Notes: generated by a model not told the origin, from the letters alone. Counted from the first letter of the stretch, positions 27,214-36,877 are shown. The stretch is 64,000 nt of DNA from Candidatus Zixiibacteriota bacterium (GCA_020051695.1 JAGVQM010000021.1:124001-188000); one strand, 5' to 3'. Numbers and translations: made by a program.

Positions 27214-30117
27214 TTATTCCCAGGCGGCGCAGGGATTGTTCGGCCCCCCGCCGATCTGCCGGTAAACATAATTGACGAAAAACGCGACATCCAGCGGTGT
27301 GACCTGACCGCTGCAGTCCCAGTCGCCGTTGGCGTAGGGGCAAATAGCCGCAAGCGCCTGCCGGGAATCGAGTTGGCGGTAGACGTAATTGACTATGTAC
27401 GCAACGTCGAGGGGGTTGATCGACTCGTCCCCATTGAGGTCGCAATACCCGGCGCAGTCGCAATTTTTGCACTCATACATCAAAATGCGGACCGCGTCGA
27501 CCGCCGCTTCAATGATCGAATCATCACCCAGGTCCGCGACTTCGAACCGCAGCCGCATCTGGTCGGTCGGCGCCACAAAATCCCCGGCCCAGAACTCGTG
27601 TTCTTGCCATCCCCCGGAAGCCAGCGTGTCCGGGCCGAACGTCTCCGCCGCAATCCAATCGGCGCCGTTGTTGTTGGAAATGTACGTGACGAATATGTCC
27701 GTCGGCGTATCACCGCCGGTATCGTTGCAGTACCACAGCGCGTAACGGATCTGCGCATTACCTCCGGACAAGTCGAATGGCGGCGAATCCAGATAGCTGT
27801 GCCCGCCGTCAAGGTCTGCATCAGCGCCGGTCAGATAGCATAAGCGCGAATCATCATAATCGACATTCGGCGTGCAGCCCAGCCCCATGGTGCTGGGGAT
27901 CCGCCGTTCCCAGTGACCGTCTGTCGCATCGCCCGAGATACTCCACCCCAGGTCCTGCGCGAAATTGTCGCCGAAAACAGTGATAATATTGGAATTGACG
28001 ATCGGGGTCAGCGGTTCGGAGGGTTGAGGATAATACCGCACGTCCCCTCCGGCAACCTGGGCCGAGACATAATATTGCAGGAGGTCTTCGCAGAGGATCC
28101 CCGGCAGAGTCGCCGAATAGTGCAATCTCGAAACCTCGACGAGGGGTACTGTTTCCTCCGGCTCGCCATTAACCGAATAATGCAGTAATTCCGTCCCCGC
28201 AAGCGGTGTCCCTTCCCAGATCGGCAGGATTTCCACTTCGAATGTGGCCGGAATTCCGGGCAAAACCGTATCCGGTACACCATGGGGGAAATAGATGGTG
28301 ATATCGTCGGCCCCGCCTTTTTCCAACCCGAACGTAATTGCCGGATCACCAAACAACGTCACCTCATAGTATCCGTAGCGCATCACCCCATCGCTGATGC
28401 GATAGAGGTTGTCTTCACGGGCATCCTGCAGCGCCCGGCCCAGCTGCGGCTTGTAGTCGAGAGGGTTGAAGATGGCATCCAGGAATTCCCGGTGGTACCG
28501 CTGGGACATGCCGTCGGTGCTTGTGCTCGAGCCGTAACCGTACCGGGCATTCATCACCAGCGCGAAAGCGCCGTGGTCGGTTTTAATCGTCAGTTGTTCG
28601 GCCCAGCAGTCCGGCCCGTCGAAATTCCCCGAGTAACAGGCCTGGGAAAACAGGAAAAACAACTGGTTGGTTGAAAGCGCGTTGATCATGTTTTGTGGCG
28701 ACGATTTCAATGCCCAGTAGGTGTTGCCGTGCCCCAGGTGATTGACCAGGTGCACTCCGTTGTTCAACCGGTTGTAGACTTCATATGCGGGCCAGTCGTG
28801 CCCCGGCCAGTCCCGATCGTAGAGTTTGTCGATGGCATATGTTACCGGTACGCCGACCGTCGTATATTTGTGGTTGCTGCAGGTGCCGATGAGTTCATCC
28901 ATGTACTGACAGCCATAGGAGACTATGCCGTCCCACAGATATTCGCCGCACATGAGCACTTTGGTCAGGTACCACTGCCGGCTGGACAGGTACATCAGCG
29001 TTTTTTGCACGAACCGCTGCGCTTCGGCGGTGTTCTCGACAGAAGCCCGGCCGACGCAGACCTCGGCCACGAGGTCGACCTCACCGCCGTTTTCGCCGTC
29101 CGTCGGCTCACCCCAGTATCCGTCACCATCATAGTTGAATGTGCCGTCGAGGCAGCCGAAGTAAATGTCCACCGGTATGGTGGGATCACCCCCGGCCATC
29201 ATGTCCCTCGCCGGGATTAACTCGTCATCGCCGCCGATCAACACATAGGAAATGCCGTCGGCCAGATAGCGCTCGCGCACGTAATCGCGGACGGCGTCCG
29301 GATTGCTGCTGCCCACTTCGGCAGTAGTGTGGATCTCCGTGGGGGTGCCGGTCGAATCGTGGTACTCTTTTAACGGCAGGAATGATGCCGCCAGCGACGA
29401 AGTAGTCAGAATCAGCAGGTCATAATTGGCGCCCGGTATTCGGCCCAGCTCCGGGTAGGATGTGCTGAGCCCCGGGTTGTCCACCTTGCCTTCGATTTCC
29501 TGTCTGTCTACCGGCATGCCACGGAATAACGGCGAGCGTTCGCCGGTGTCGTTGGTCGTAATGGTCACCAGCAGGCGCGGATAATATGCCAGTTCGCCGG
29601 TTGCCGGGATATACTCCACCGGCTGCAATTTCAACACGATTATTTGATAACCACGGAAACCGTGGGTACTGACGTTTGCAAACCGCTCTGCCGGGTACGG
29701 ATCACCCGATGAGTATATTGACTGGTCGGGGTGGGGCAGGTTTTCCCTGGTCGGGCCGACCGATAACCGAAATTCCTGGGTGACCGGTTCGATATAGTAA
29801 TTGCGCCCGAGGGCAATTTTTTCGCCGGTGGTCACCTCAATCGCGCTGACTTCGGCACCGGGGGGCAGAAGCAGGCGGGCGCCCTGCGCGGGTAATGCCG
29901 GCCGGCCGGGCATACCGGCATTGGGGGCGTCCGGCATGGCCAGCCGATGGTAGTTTACCCCATCGATTGTGACTTGGGTGATCTCGGGGCGCTCGAACGT
30001 ATATTCCATGGTCACTTGTCCGGCACGGGCGGATGAGGCCGCTATGAAAAACGCCAGCCATCCGGCCAGAATTAACGATTTCATGCTTTTGGCAGGTTTT
30101 CTATCTAGAGTGTTCAT
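27214..30117 (-). CDS. Secreted C25 (gingipain-like) cysteine peptidase with dockerin-like module
   Basis: A protein of 967 residues. Signal peptide about 1-32, a propeptide of about 190 residues, then a C25 domain (about 225-590) with the catalytic His in NHLGHGN (about 462) and Cys in FSQACYSGNF (about 494), the spacing of gingipains. An Ig-like domain (about 620-735) and a jelly-roll/MAM-type domain (about 740-895, 'GWSISGDATDGHWER') follow. The final 65 residues are the dockerin-like module with [26 protein letters not shown] and QVTPLDVAFFVNYVYRQ. Gingipains leave the cell by type IX secretion with a C-terminal sorting domain; here that place is taken by the dockerin-like module. ATG 30117 follows AGGGG by about 9 bases. 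Confidence 0.9.
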   Translation of the reverse strand: MNTLDRKPAKSMKSLILAGWLAFFIAASSARAGQVTMEYTFERPEITQVTIDGVNYHRLAMPDAPNAGMPGRPALPAQGARLLLPPGAEVSAIEVTTGEKIALGRNYYIEPVTQEFRLSVGPTRENLPHPDQSIYSSGDPYPAERFANVSTHGFRGYQIIVLKLQPVEYIPATGELAYYPRLLVTITTNDTGERSPLFRGMPVDRQEIEGKVDNPGLSTSYPELGRIPGANYDLLILTTSSLAASFLPLKEYHDSTGTPTEIHTTAEVGSSNPDAVRDYVRERYLADGISYVLIGGDDELIPARDMMAGGDPTIPVDIYFGCLDGTFNYDGDGYWGEPTDGENGGEVDLVAEVCVGRASVENTAEAQRFVQKTLMYLSSRQWYLTKVLMCGEYLWDGIVSYGCQYMDELIGTCSNHKYTTVGVPVTYAIDKLYDRDWPGHDWPAYEVYNRLNNGVHLVNHLGHGNTYWALKSSPQNMINALSTNQLFFLFSQACYSGNFDGPDCWAEQLTIKTDHGAFALVMNARYGYGSSTSTDGMSQRYHREFLDAIFNPLDYKPQLGRALQDAREDNLYRISDGVMRYGYYEVTLFGDPAITFGLEKGGADDITIYFPHGVPDTVLPGIPATFEVEILPIWEGTPLAGTELLHYSVNGEPEETVPLVEVSRLHYSATLPGILCEDLLQYYVSAQVAGGDVRYYPQPSEPLTPIVNSNIITVFGDNFAQDLGWSISGDATDGHWERRIPSTMGLGCTPNVDYDDSRLCYLTGADADLDGGHSYLDSPPFDLSGGNAQIRYALWYCNDTGGDTPTDIFVTYISNNNGADWIAAETFGPDTLASGGWQEHEFWAGDFVAPTDQMRLRFEVADLGDDSIIEAAVDAVRILMYECKNCDCAGYCDLNGDESINPLDVAYIVNYVYRQLDSRQALAAICPYANGDWDCSGQVTPLDVAFFVNYVYRQIGGGPNNPCAAWE

Positions 30118-30458
30118 CTTCCCGTTCCCCTGACTGGTCCGTAATGTCTTGCCGACCTAAATGTTCACACTGCCGGACGACTATGCTGAAAAATCCGATA
30201 AATCGCCTGCACTAAGCGGTAAAATAGATTGTTCTGAGGACCCGCTTGGTTCACCCACACACCGACCCCGCCCAGGTATAAGTCATGCCGTCAGCCCGCT
30301 GATTCGTTTGCTTTCCACATTAATAAAGATAACCAAAAAAGCAGAAATGTCCAGACGAAACGTCCGGTTTCTTCGTGTAGTCAATGATGCAACAAATTGC
30401 AAGATCAACGGTTGGGCCGACAAGTCCTCTTGTGCGCAAAAGGGAGTTCCCTCCCGAA
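30118..30458. other. Intergenic region between proS and the C25 peptidase gene
   Basis: No gene found. A 7-bp hairpin with one G-T pair (CCAGACG/CGTCCGG, 30351-30367) is followed on the minus strand, ten bases later, by six T (30335-30340). It may be a weak proS terminator. No clear promoter for the C25 gene was seen. Confidence 0.4.
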
Positions 30459-31982
30459 TCAGTACGCTTTGGCGAAGACCACCCGCCTGTTGCTTTCACC
30501 GCCACAGATGATACATTTGCCGAGTTCTTCAGCGCCGTCCAACGGTATGCAACGGATGGTCACCTTAAGATTCTCGGCGGGCCATTGCTCACATTCGGGG
30601 GCGCCGCACCAGTGGGCCAGGGCGAATCCGCCATGGATCTCCGGCTTTTCCGCGTTTTTCGGGGTGAAAAATTTGATGAACTTGTCTTTGTCGTCAAAAC
30701 GCAACGTGCGTTCGCGGCGGTAGTCGAACGCGCGATCGTAGAGGTTCTGCTGGATTTCCTCCAGGATTTGCGCCACAACGAAGACAAATTCCCCGCGCGG
30801 GACCGCTTTTTTCTCCATGGGGGACAAATCGCGGCGGCCATAAAATACTTTATCTTCGGTGACTTCCCGCATGCCGATTTCGATACGGATCGGGACACCT
30901 TTCTTAATCCAGTTCCAGGTTTTTTCGCCGCCGCGTTTTTCCGAATCATCGACTTCCACCACGACCGGGCCGTTATTGAATTGCCGCTTTTTAATCTCGG
31001 CTTCGAGGCGGCGGCAATAATCCAGCACCTCGGTCTGCTGGCTCTCGTCCCGGAATACCGGCAGGATTACCACGTGGACCGGGGAAAGTTTCGGCGGCAA
31101 CACCAACCCGTCATCATCTGAATGGGTCATAATCAGGGCGCCGATGATCCGGGTGGACATCCCCCAGCTGGTGGTATGGGCATATTTCAGTTCACCCGAA
31201 CGGGAGGAAAACTGGATATTCGAGGCCTTGGCAAAATTCTCTCCCAGATAATGCGAGGTGCCGGCCTGCAGGGCTTTGCGGTCTTGCATCATGGCCTCGA
31301 TGCAAAAAGTATTGACCGCGCCGGGGAACCGTTCACCGGCCGATTTTTCACCCCGGATGACCGGGATTGCCGCGAAATTTTCCGCAAAATCGGCATATAC
31401 GTCTAACATCCGCATCGTTTCGGCCCAAGCGTCATCCCTGGTCTCATGGACCGTATGGCCTTCCTGCCACAAGAATTCGGTAGTCCGTAAAAACAATCGT
31501 GTACGCAACTCCCAGCGCACAACATTTGCCCACTGGTTAATCAACAGCGGCAGATCACGATACGATTGGACCCATTTGGAGAACATAGCGCCGATGATCG
31601 TCTCCGACGTCGGCCGCACTATCAGCGGTTCATCAAGCAAACCTGCCGGGACCAGCCCCCCGTCCGGCGAGGCCTCCAACCGGTGATGGGTCACGACCGC
31701 GCATTCTTTGGCGAAGCCCTCAACATGTTCGGCTTCTTTTTCCAAAAAACTTTTCGGGATAAACAGTGGGAAATAGGCGTTTTTGTGCCCTGTGGCCTTG
31801 AACATTCGATCCAGCTCGCGTTGAATATTCTCCCAGATTGCATACCCCCACGGCTTGATGACCATGCAGCCACGGACCGGCGAATTTTCGGCCAGTTCGG
31901 CCGCGATGATCACCTGTTGGTACCATTCCGGATAGTCATCCTGCCGCGTCGGGGTAATTGCTGTTTTCTGCGCCTTGCCCAT
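30459..31982 (-). CDS. proS: Prolyl-tRNA synthetase, archaeal/eukaryal type
   Basis: An enzyme of 507 residues that charges tRNA-Pro. Class II motifs are visible: RPTSETIIGAMFSKW (motif 1 region), RWELRTRLFLRTTEFLWQEG (motif 2) and TSWGMSTRIIGALI (motif 3). There is no editing insertion between motifs 2 and 3, and the protein ends in a zinc-type domain (C.APEC and CIICGG pairs) with the terminal Tyr of FAKAY. These are the marks of the ProS type 3 (archaeal-like) enzyme also found in many bacteria. ATG 31982 has AAGGA about 10 bases upstream; the reading frame stays open 121 codons further upstream but that part is not conserved. It is divergent from pepF. Confidence 0.95.
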   Translation of the reverse strand: MGKAQKTAITPTRQDDYPEWYQQVIIAAELAENSPVRGCMVIKPWGYAIWENIQRELDRMFKATGHKNAYFPLFIPKSFLEKEAEHVEGFAKECAVVTHHRLEASPDGGLVPAGLLDEPLIVRPTSETIIGAMFSKWVQSYRDLPLLINQWANVVRWELRTRLFLRTTEFLWQEGHTVHETRDDAWAETMRMLDVYADFAENFAAIPVIRGEKSAGERFPGAVNTFCIEAMMQDRKALQAGTSHYLGENFAKASNIQFSSRSGELKYAHTTSWGMSTRIIGALIMTHSDDDGLVLPPKLSPVHVVILPVFRDESQQTEVLDYCRRLEAEIKKRQFNNGPVVVEVDDSEKRGGEKTWNWIKKGVPIRIEIGMREVTEDKVFYGRRDLSPMEKKAVPRGEFVFVVAQILEEIQQNLYDRAFDYRRERTLRFDDKDKFIKFFTPKNAEKPEIHGGFALAHWCGAPECEQWPAENLKVTIRCIPLDGAEELGKCIICGGESNRRVVFAKAY

Positions 31983-32281
31983 CAGTTTTATATCCTTTCG
32001 GCTGGTTTTCTTTGTTATCGGGCGGTATTCCTCCGTGCACGACCGGTCACCCGCTTCATTACGCCGGCCGCTCACCGCCTGTGTGCCGGAACATAGGCAA
32101 TTCGCGCTGCAAAATCCAATATTCTGAACCCACTTCAAAACCCGCGGTCCGGCATTCTTTGACAGGTCGCGATTGATTTTTCGGGGAATTCCGGCGATTT
32201 TTCGTATGCAAAACAAGGGGTTTGCCGTAAACCACACGAACGCGAAAGAAGCTAAACCATAAAACGAGAGGATCAACACCA

Positions 32282-34159
32282 ATGACACGACGTTTGGCTG
32301 TCCTGCTGCTGATCGGCGTCTGGCTTTTGGCAGCCGGCGGCGCATCGGCGCAAACCACCGAGCCGGGCGCGATTCCCCAGCGGTCGGATATCGAACCGCA
32401 ATACCGCTGGCGGCTGGAAGACATTTATGCTAATCAGGAACAATGGGAAAAAGACTATGCCGTCGTTGAACAGGGACTCCCGACACTCGCGGCATACAAA
32501 GGCCGGCTGACTGAGTCCGGCGCGACCCTGCTGGCATGCCTGCAATTATCGGACAAGTTGTGGGAAGTTAACGACCGGCTGTACGCGTATTCGTACATGC
32601 TGCAGGACCAGGATACCCGCGTTCCCGAGGCGCAGGCGCTCTCCGGACGGGCCGGCGCGCTCAACACCGAACTGGGGCAGGCAGTTTCCTTCATCCGCCC
32701 CGAAATCCTCGCCGCTGATGAAACGACGATCAGGACATTTATTGCCGAGACGCCGGGACTCGAGGTCTACGCGCACTATCTCGACGACATCCTCCGTTTG
32801 CGGGCGCATACGCTTTCGCCCAAAGAAGAGGGCCTGCTGGCCATGGCCGGTGATTTCGCGCGCGGTCCCGGCGATGTGTTCAAGATGCTCGATGCCGCGG
32901 ACATCAAATACGGCACGGTAATCGATGAGGGCGGCAATGAAGTCGAACTGACCAAACAACGCTATTACGGTTATCTCGAATCGACCGACCGGCGGCTGCG
33001 CCGGGACGCCATGGACAGATATAATCAGGCCTATGCGCGGTATGTCAATACGCTGGGCGCCAATTTGGGGGCCAGTGTCAAAGGGGACTGGTTTTTTGCG
33101 CGGGCGCGCAATTACGCCACAAGCCTCGACGCTTCGCTGGATCAGAACCATGTGCCGGTCGCAGTTTATGAAAACCTGATCGGCGCGGCCAATGAAAACC
33201 TCGGCCCCCTGCACAAGTATATCGCCCTGCGCAAGAAAACTCTGGGGCTGGACACGCTGCGCAAATACGATTTGTATGTGCCGCTGGTCGCTGAAGCGAA
33301 AATGAATATTCCCTACGATGACGCGGTCAAATATGTCCTTGAAGCGATCAAGCCGCTGGGGCCGGAATATGTCGCAGCGGCGACCGCCGGCCTGCAGGGC
33401 GGCGGGTGGGTCGACGTGTACGAGACCGAGGGCAAGGCCTCGGGCGGTTATCAGTGGGGTTCCTTTTCCACCCATCCGTACATCCTGATGAATTATTCGA
33501 ACACCATCGACGAGGTGTTCACGCTGGCGCACGAACTGGGGCATGCCATGCACCATGTCCTGACCACCGCCAATCAGCCGTACGTGTACGGAGACGTATC
33601 GTTATTTACCGCCGAGGTGGCCTCCACGACAAACGAGATGCTCCTGATGGACTATCTGCTGAAAACAATCGAGGACCCCGAGACCAGGAAATATATCCTC
33701 GACTACCAGATTGAACAGTTCGTGGGCGCATTCTACACCCAATGCATGTTTTCGGAATACGAGTATGCCCTGCATCAACAAATCGAAGCGGGGGAGGGTT
33801 TATCCGCCGAAGGCATGCGCAAAACCTATGGCGAGCTGTACCAGCGCTACTGGGGCCCGGATTTGACCCTTGAGGAGTTGGACGACCTCCACGGCTTGCG
33901 GATCAGCCATTTTTACCGGAATTACTATGTGTACCAATATGCCACTTCGGTGGCTGCCGCCGGTGCGCTGGCCGATCGGATCCTTAATGGCGGAGAAAAA
34001 GAAGCCCAGCAGTACCTCGACTTCCTGAAAGCGGGCAAATCAGAGTATCCAGTGGACCTTTTGCGCAAAGCCGGGGTTGACATGACCTCGCCCGAGACGG
34101 TCAATCAGGCGGTGAAGCGTTTTGCCGCGTTGGTCGCGGAGTTCGAAAAAATGTTGTAA
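32282..34159 (+). CDS. pepF: Exported oligoendopeptidase F (M3B metallopeptidase)
   Basis: A zinc peptidase of 625 residues. The active site HELGH is at residues 417-421 in LAHELGHAMHHVL, with the third ligand Glu in the downstream EVASTTNEMLL. The rest matches PepF: N-terminal helical part with WRLEDIYANQEQWE, and SRI-type end. Unlike most PepF, which are cytoplasmic, it starts with a clear signal peptide (about 1-23, ending ASAQ), so it should act in the periplasm. It would finish peptides made by the secreted proteases encoded nearby; that link is inference. AGAGGA lies about 10 bases before the ATG. A strong terminator follows. Confidence 0.93.
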   Translation: MTRRLAVLLLIGVWLLAAGGASAQTTEPGAIPQRSDIEPQYRWRLEDIYANQEQWEKDYAVVEQGLPTLAAYKGRLTESGATLLACLQLSDKLWEVNDRLYAYSYMLQDQDTRVPEAQALSGRAGALNTELGQAVSFIRPEILAADETTIRTFIAETPGLEVYAHYLDDILRLRAHTLSPKEEGLLAMAGDFARGPGDVFKMLDAADIKYGTVIDEGGNEVELTKQRYYGYLESTDRRLRRDAMDRYNQAYARYVNTLGANLGASVKGDWFFARARNYATSLDASLDQNHVPVAVYENLIGAANENLGPLHKYIALRKKTLGLDTLRKYDLYVPLVAEAKMNIPYDDAVKYVLEAIKPLGPEYVAAATAGLQGGGWVDVYETEGKASGGYQWGSFSTHPYILMNYSNTIDEVFTLAHELGHAMHHVLTTANQPYVYGDVSLFTAEVASTTNEMLLMDYLLKTIEDPETRKYILDYQIEQFVGAFYTQCMFSEYEYALHQQIEAGEGLSAEGMRKTYGELYQRYWGPDLTLEELDDLHGLRISHFYRNYYVYQYATSVAAAGALADRILNGGEKEAQQYLDFLKAGKSEYPVDLLRKAGVDMTSPETVNQAVKRFAALVAEFEKML

Positions 34160-34509
34160 TAGATTGTCCGGCAAGAAGTTTATTGTTGTTGGGCTGCGTT
34201 TGTATTCCGATTTTTGGAATCCACAGACGCAGCCCCTTTTTTTGTTCAAGCATATGCCGATAATCAACAGGGTGAGAATTCGGCCGGCCGGAAAAGTGAG
34301 CGCGGCGCGGAGAAAAATGATTCATCCTGAAAAACGCACTTGACAAACCGCCCGGCATAACCGATGTTTCTGCGTAGAAAGTGGCAAAAGGATCGTTTTG
34401 GTTTTGAGGAATTTATTCTGAGCAATTAAGATCGCGCGTCATCGTAGTGCCGCTGCGGTTCATACTATTTCCCCATCATGGTTCTGGCACAAAGAAGGGC
34501 TGATTATCC
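34160..34509. other. Intergenic region before the cold-shock gene pair
   Basis: About 350 bp with no gene. It holds the pepF terminator (34191-34243) and a candidate promoter for the first cold-shock gene: TTGACA (34340-34345), 17 bases, then a poor -10 GATGTT (34363-34368). The long leader (about 140 bases) fits cold-shock mRNAs, whose leaders control translation. Confidence 0.45.
34191..34243 (+). terminator. Terminator of pepF
   Basis: Outer stem GGGCTGCGT (34191-34199) with ACGCAGCCC (34227-34235), inner stem ATTCC/GGAAT, then seven T (34237-34243). Very strong. Confidence 0.95.
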
Positions 34510-34710
34510 ATGCCTCAAGGAACGGTTAAGTGGTTTAATGAGCAGAAGGGATTTGGTTTCATTTCCCGCGAAGGCGAAAACGATATTTTCGTCCATTACT
34601 CCGGCATTGCCGGCGACGGCTTTAAAAGTCTCCAGGAGGGCGATCAAGTCCGTTTCGAGATTACCCAGGGACCTAAAGGCGAACAGGCAATAAACGTCTC
34701 CAAAATATAA
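34510..34710 (+). CDS. Cold-shock protein, CspA family
   Basis: A single cold-shock domain of 66 residues. RNP1 is KGFGFIS (about 16-22) and RNP2 is IFVHYS (about 29-34), the single-strand RNA/DNA-binding motifs. Starts [10 protein letters not shown] as usual. It acts as an RNA chaperone. A second copy follows after 139 bp, so this is a tandem duplication. AAGGG lies about 11 bases before the ATG. Confidence 0.96.
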   Translation: MPQGTVKWFNEQKGFGFISREGENDIFVHYSGIAGDGFKSLQEGDQVRFEITQGPKGEQAINVSKI

Positions 34711-34849
34711 ATCGACGAGTCAGACTATCACGAGGCGCCATGAGCGAGGGCCTCGTAGGAAGTGGCACCCGACGGACAACAACTGTGTACACCCGCTTTG
34801 AGCCGCTTGGTCTTTTGTGTAATCGCTCGGAGAAAGGATGGGTTCTGGA

Positions 34850-35050
34850 ATGCCCCGTGGTACAGTGAAGTGGTTTAACGACCAAAAAGGGTACGGCTTC
34901 ATCTCGCGTGATGGCGCCGACGACGTGTTCGTGCATCACACCGGGATCGCCGGTGAGGGCTTCAAGAGTCTGCAGGAAGGCGAAGAAGTCGAATTCGAAA
35001 TTACCCAGGGCCCCAAGGGCGAACAGGCGGTCAACGTATCGCGTGTATGA
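34850..35050 (+). CDS. Cold-shock protein, CspA family (second copy)
   Basis: A 66-residue cold-shock domain with KGYGFIS and VFVHHT motifs, close to the first copy (both end '[14 protein letters not shown]'). The family start [10 protein letters not shown] is at 34850. An in-frame ATG at 34838 has the better ribosome-binding site (GGAG 5 bases upstream) and would add MGSG; both are possible. A hairpin (ACGAGGC/GCCTCGT, 34730-34756) without a T-tract lies between the two genes and could control read-through or folding. Confidence 0.95.
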   Translation: MPRGTVKWFNDQKGYGFISRDGADDVFVHHTGIAGEGFKSLQEGEEVEFEITQGPKGEQAVNVSRV

Positions 35051-35151
35051 TGATGGCTTCGTCCCTGCTGGAGGGGACGACAGGATCAGGTATTGCCTGT
35101 AGTTGAAATCCCGCAATCGCCTTCCGGGGAGGGTGTCTTAGCTCAAGGAAT

Positions 35152-35186
35152 GGCCGGCGCTGCAACATGCGCCGGCCGCTTTTTTA
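35152..35186 (+). terminator. Terminator of the cold-shock genes
   Basis: GGCCGGCGC (35152-35160) pairs with GCGCCGGCC (35169-35177) around an 8-base loop and is followed by GCTTTTTTAT. It reaches the 3' end of the convergent epimerase gene. Confidence 0.93.
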
Positions 35187-36101
35187 TTCGGGCCTGAAGA
35201 TTTCCTGAAATGCAGCAGACAACGTCGGATAGGTGAAGGAAAACCCCGACTCCAGCACGCGTGCGGGGACCACCCGCTGACCCTCCAGTAAGACCTCCGC
35301 TGCCCCGCCCACGGCCAGCCGGAGCAGAAACCCGGGGACCGGGAAAGCGGCAGGACGATGGAGCGCTCGGCCCAAAGTCTGCGCGAATTCTTTATTGGTT
35401 ATCGGGTGCGGACTGGTGCCGTTGAGCGGCCCTTCGACCTTTGGGTTATCCAAAGCCCAGCGGATCAAATCCACCAGGTCCCGCAGGTGGATCCAGGAGA
35501 CCCACTGCTTCCCCGAGCCCAGTGGCCCGCCCAAACCAAACTTGAAGGGCTTGATCATCCGGCCCAATGCCCCGCCCCCCCGGCCCAGGACCATCCCGAT
35601 TCTGATCCGGACTGTCCGCACGCTTTGCGTATCATCATCCTCGACTTCTTCCTCCCACGCCCGGCAGACCTTCGCCAAGAAATCCTCTCCCGGCGGGGAA
35701 TCCTCCGTCAGTTCCTGGTCGCCCTGCGGGCCGTAGTACCCTACGGCAGAAGCGCTAATGAGCGTATCGGGCCGATGGTCGATCCGGCGGATGGCTTTGA
35801 TAATCCCGGCGGCCGAATCGGCACGGCTGTTCAGGATTAAATCTTTTTGCCGGGTGTTCCAGCGGCGGCTGAAAAGCGGTTCGCCGGCCAGATTGATCAC
35901 CGCATCGTACCCTTCTATTTCCCTGCCCCAGGCGGGATCGTATTCGGGGGTCCATTGGACGGCCCTGATCTGCGTGCCGAATCTCCGGGTCACCAGGTTC
36001 GGGCGCCGGGACAGGATCAGGAGATCATCTCCGCGCCCGTGCAGGGCATAAACCAAGGCCCGGCCGATAAAACCCGTGGCCCCCAGGATTACGACCCGCA
36101 C
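35184..36101 (-). CDS. TIGR01777-family NAD(P)-dependent epimerase-like protein
   Basis: An extended short-chain dehydrogenase of 305 residues. The NAD(P) motif GATGFIG is at residues 7-13, followed by NLAGEPLFSRRW (about 70-81), and the active-site Tyr of the SDR family lies in SASAVGYYGPQGD (about 116-128). A DUF1731-type C-terminus ends in 'VVPARVLESGFSFTYPTLSAAF'. This is the YfcH/SulA-like group; the exact substrate is unknown. The start is GTG 36101 with GAGG 5 bases upstream. It converges with the cold-shock genes. Confidence 0.9.
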   Translation of the reverse strand: MRVVILGATGFIGRALVYALHGRGDDLLILSRRPNLVTRRFGTQIRAVQWTPEYDPAWGREIEGYDAVINLAGEPLFSRRWNTRQKDLILNSRADSAAGIIKAIRRIDHRPDTLISASAVGYYGPQGDQELTEDSPPGEDFLAKVCRAWEEEVEDDDTQSVRTVRIRIGMVLGRGGGALGRMIKPFKFGLGGPLGSGKQWVSWIHLRDLVDLIRWALDNPKVEGPLNGTSPHPITNKEFAQTLGRALHRPAAFPVPGFLLRLAVGGAAEVLLEGQRVVPARVLESGFSFTYPTLSAAFQEIFRPE

Positions 36102-36268
36102 CGCGGCCTCGTCTGGTTTTCGTCAACTTCCATTGGTGTACTCCCGGTAACCAATATACACACTTTATGGCGTAATGAGAAAAATTTCGACATTTACATG
36201 GATGGACGGTGCAGCGCGGGCCGGCCGCACAGTTTTTTCGTATATTACCGTAGAAAAAAAGGAGAGGT

Positions 36269-36826
36269 ATGGCACACCATGTGTGTCCCTGGTGGATGGG
36301 GTATCTGCTGGCCGGTCCGTTGCGCCGCCGGCGTCATCCACCGGAAAAAATTCTGGCCCCGTTTGTCTTTCGCGGCATGACCGCGCTGGATGTCGGCTGC
36401 GGCATGGGGCATTTCAGCCTGCCCCTGGCCCGAATGGTCGGTGGTGAAGGCCGGGTGATCTGTATCGATTTGCAGGAGAAAATGATCAATTCCCTGCGCC
36501 GTCGCGCCACACGCGCCGGGTTGATCCGGCGCCTCGATCTGCGGGTCTGCAGCGTGGATTCACTCGGCATCGACAATCTTGCCGGCCGCGTGGATTTCGT
36601 TTTACTGTTTGCCGTGGCGCATGAAGTACCCGATGTCCCCGGTCTGTTCCGGGAACTCCACAGCGCGTTACGTTCCGGCGGGACGTTGCTGTTGGCCGAA
36701 CCGTCAAACCATGTCAAACCCGACGAGTTCGCGCGCACCGTCACGGTGGCCGAAAGCGCCGGATTGATTATCATCGAACGGCCGGAAATCAGCAAGAGCC
36801 ACACCGTCCTGTTGAAAAGGGAATGA
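36269..36826 (+). CDS. Class I SAM-dependent methyltransferase
   Basis: A small methyltransferase of 185 residues. Motif I is LDVGCGMGHFSLPLA (about 40-54), motif II is VICIDLQEKMI, and the post-I acidic residue is in place. A hydrophobic block 'FVLLFAVAHEVPD' is the typical motif IV region. No substrate-specific domain can be seen. GGAGAGG precedes the ATG directly. It lies between two minus-strand genes and is monocistronic. Confidence 0.82.
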   Translation: MAHHVCPWWMGYLLAGPLRRRRHPPEKILAPFVFRGMTALDVGCGMGHFSLPLARMVGGEGRVICIDLQEKMINSLRRRATRAGLIRRLDLRVCSVDSLGIDNLAGRVDFVLLFAVAHEVPDVPGLFRELHSALRSGGTLLLAEPSNHVKPDEFARTVTVAESAGLIIIERPEISKSHTVLLKRE

Positions 36827-36877
36827 ATCGACAGTTCTAATTCTGCGTCATATTATGAATGTCGTTCGGTCCTCGGA

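Noticed and set aside
32546-33556. Minus-strand open frame of 336 codons inside pepF
   Set aside because: It is antisense to the catalytic domain of pepF and shows no domain of its own.
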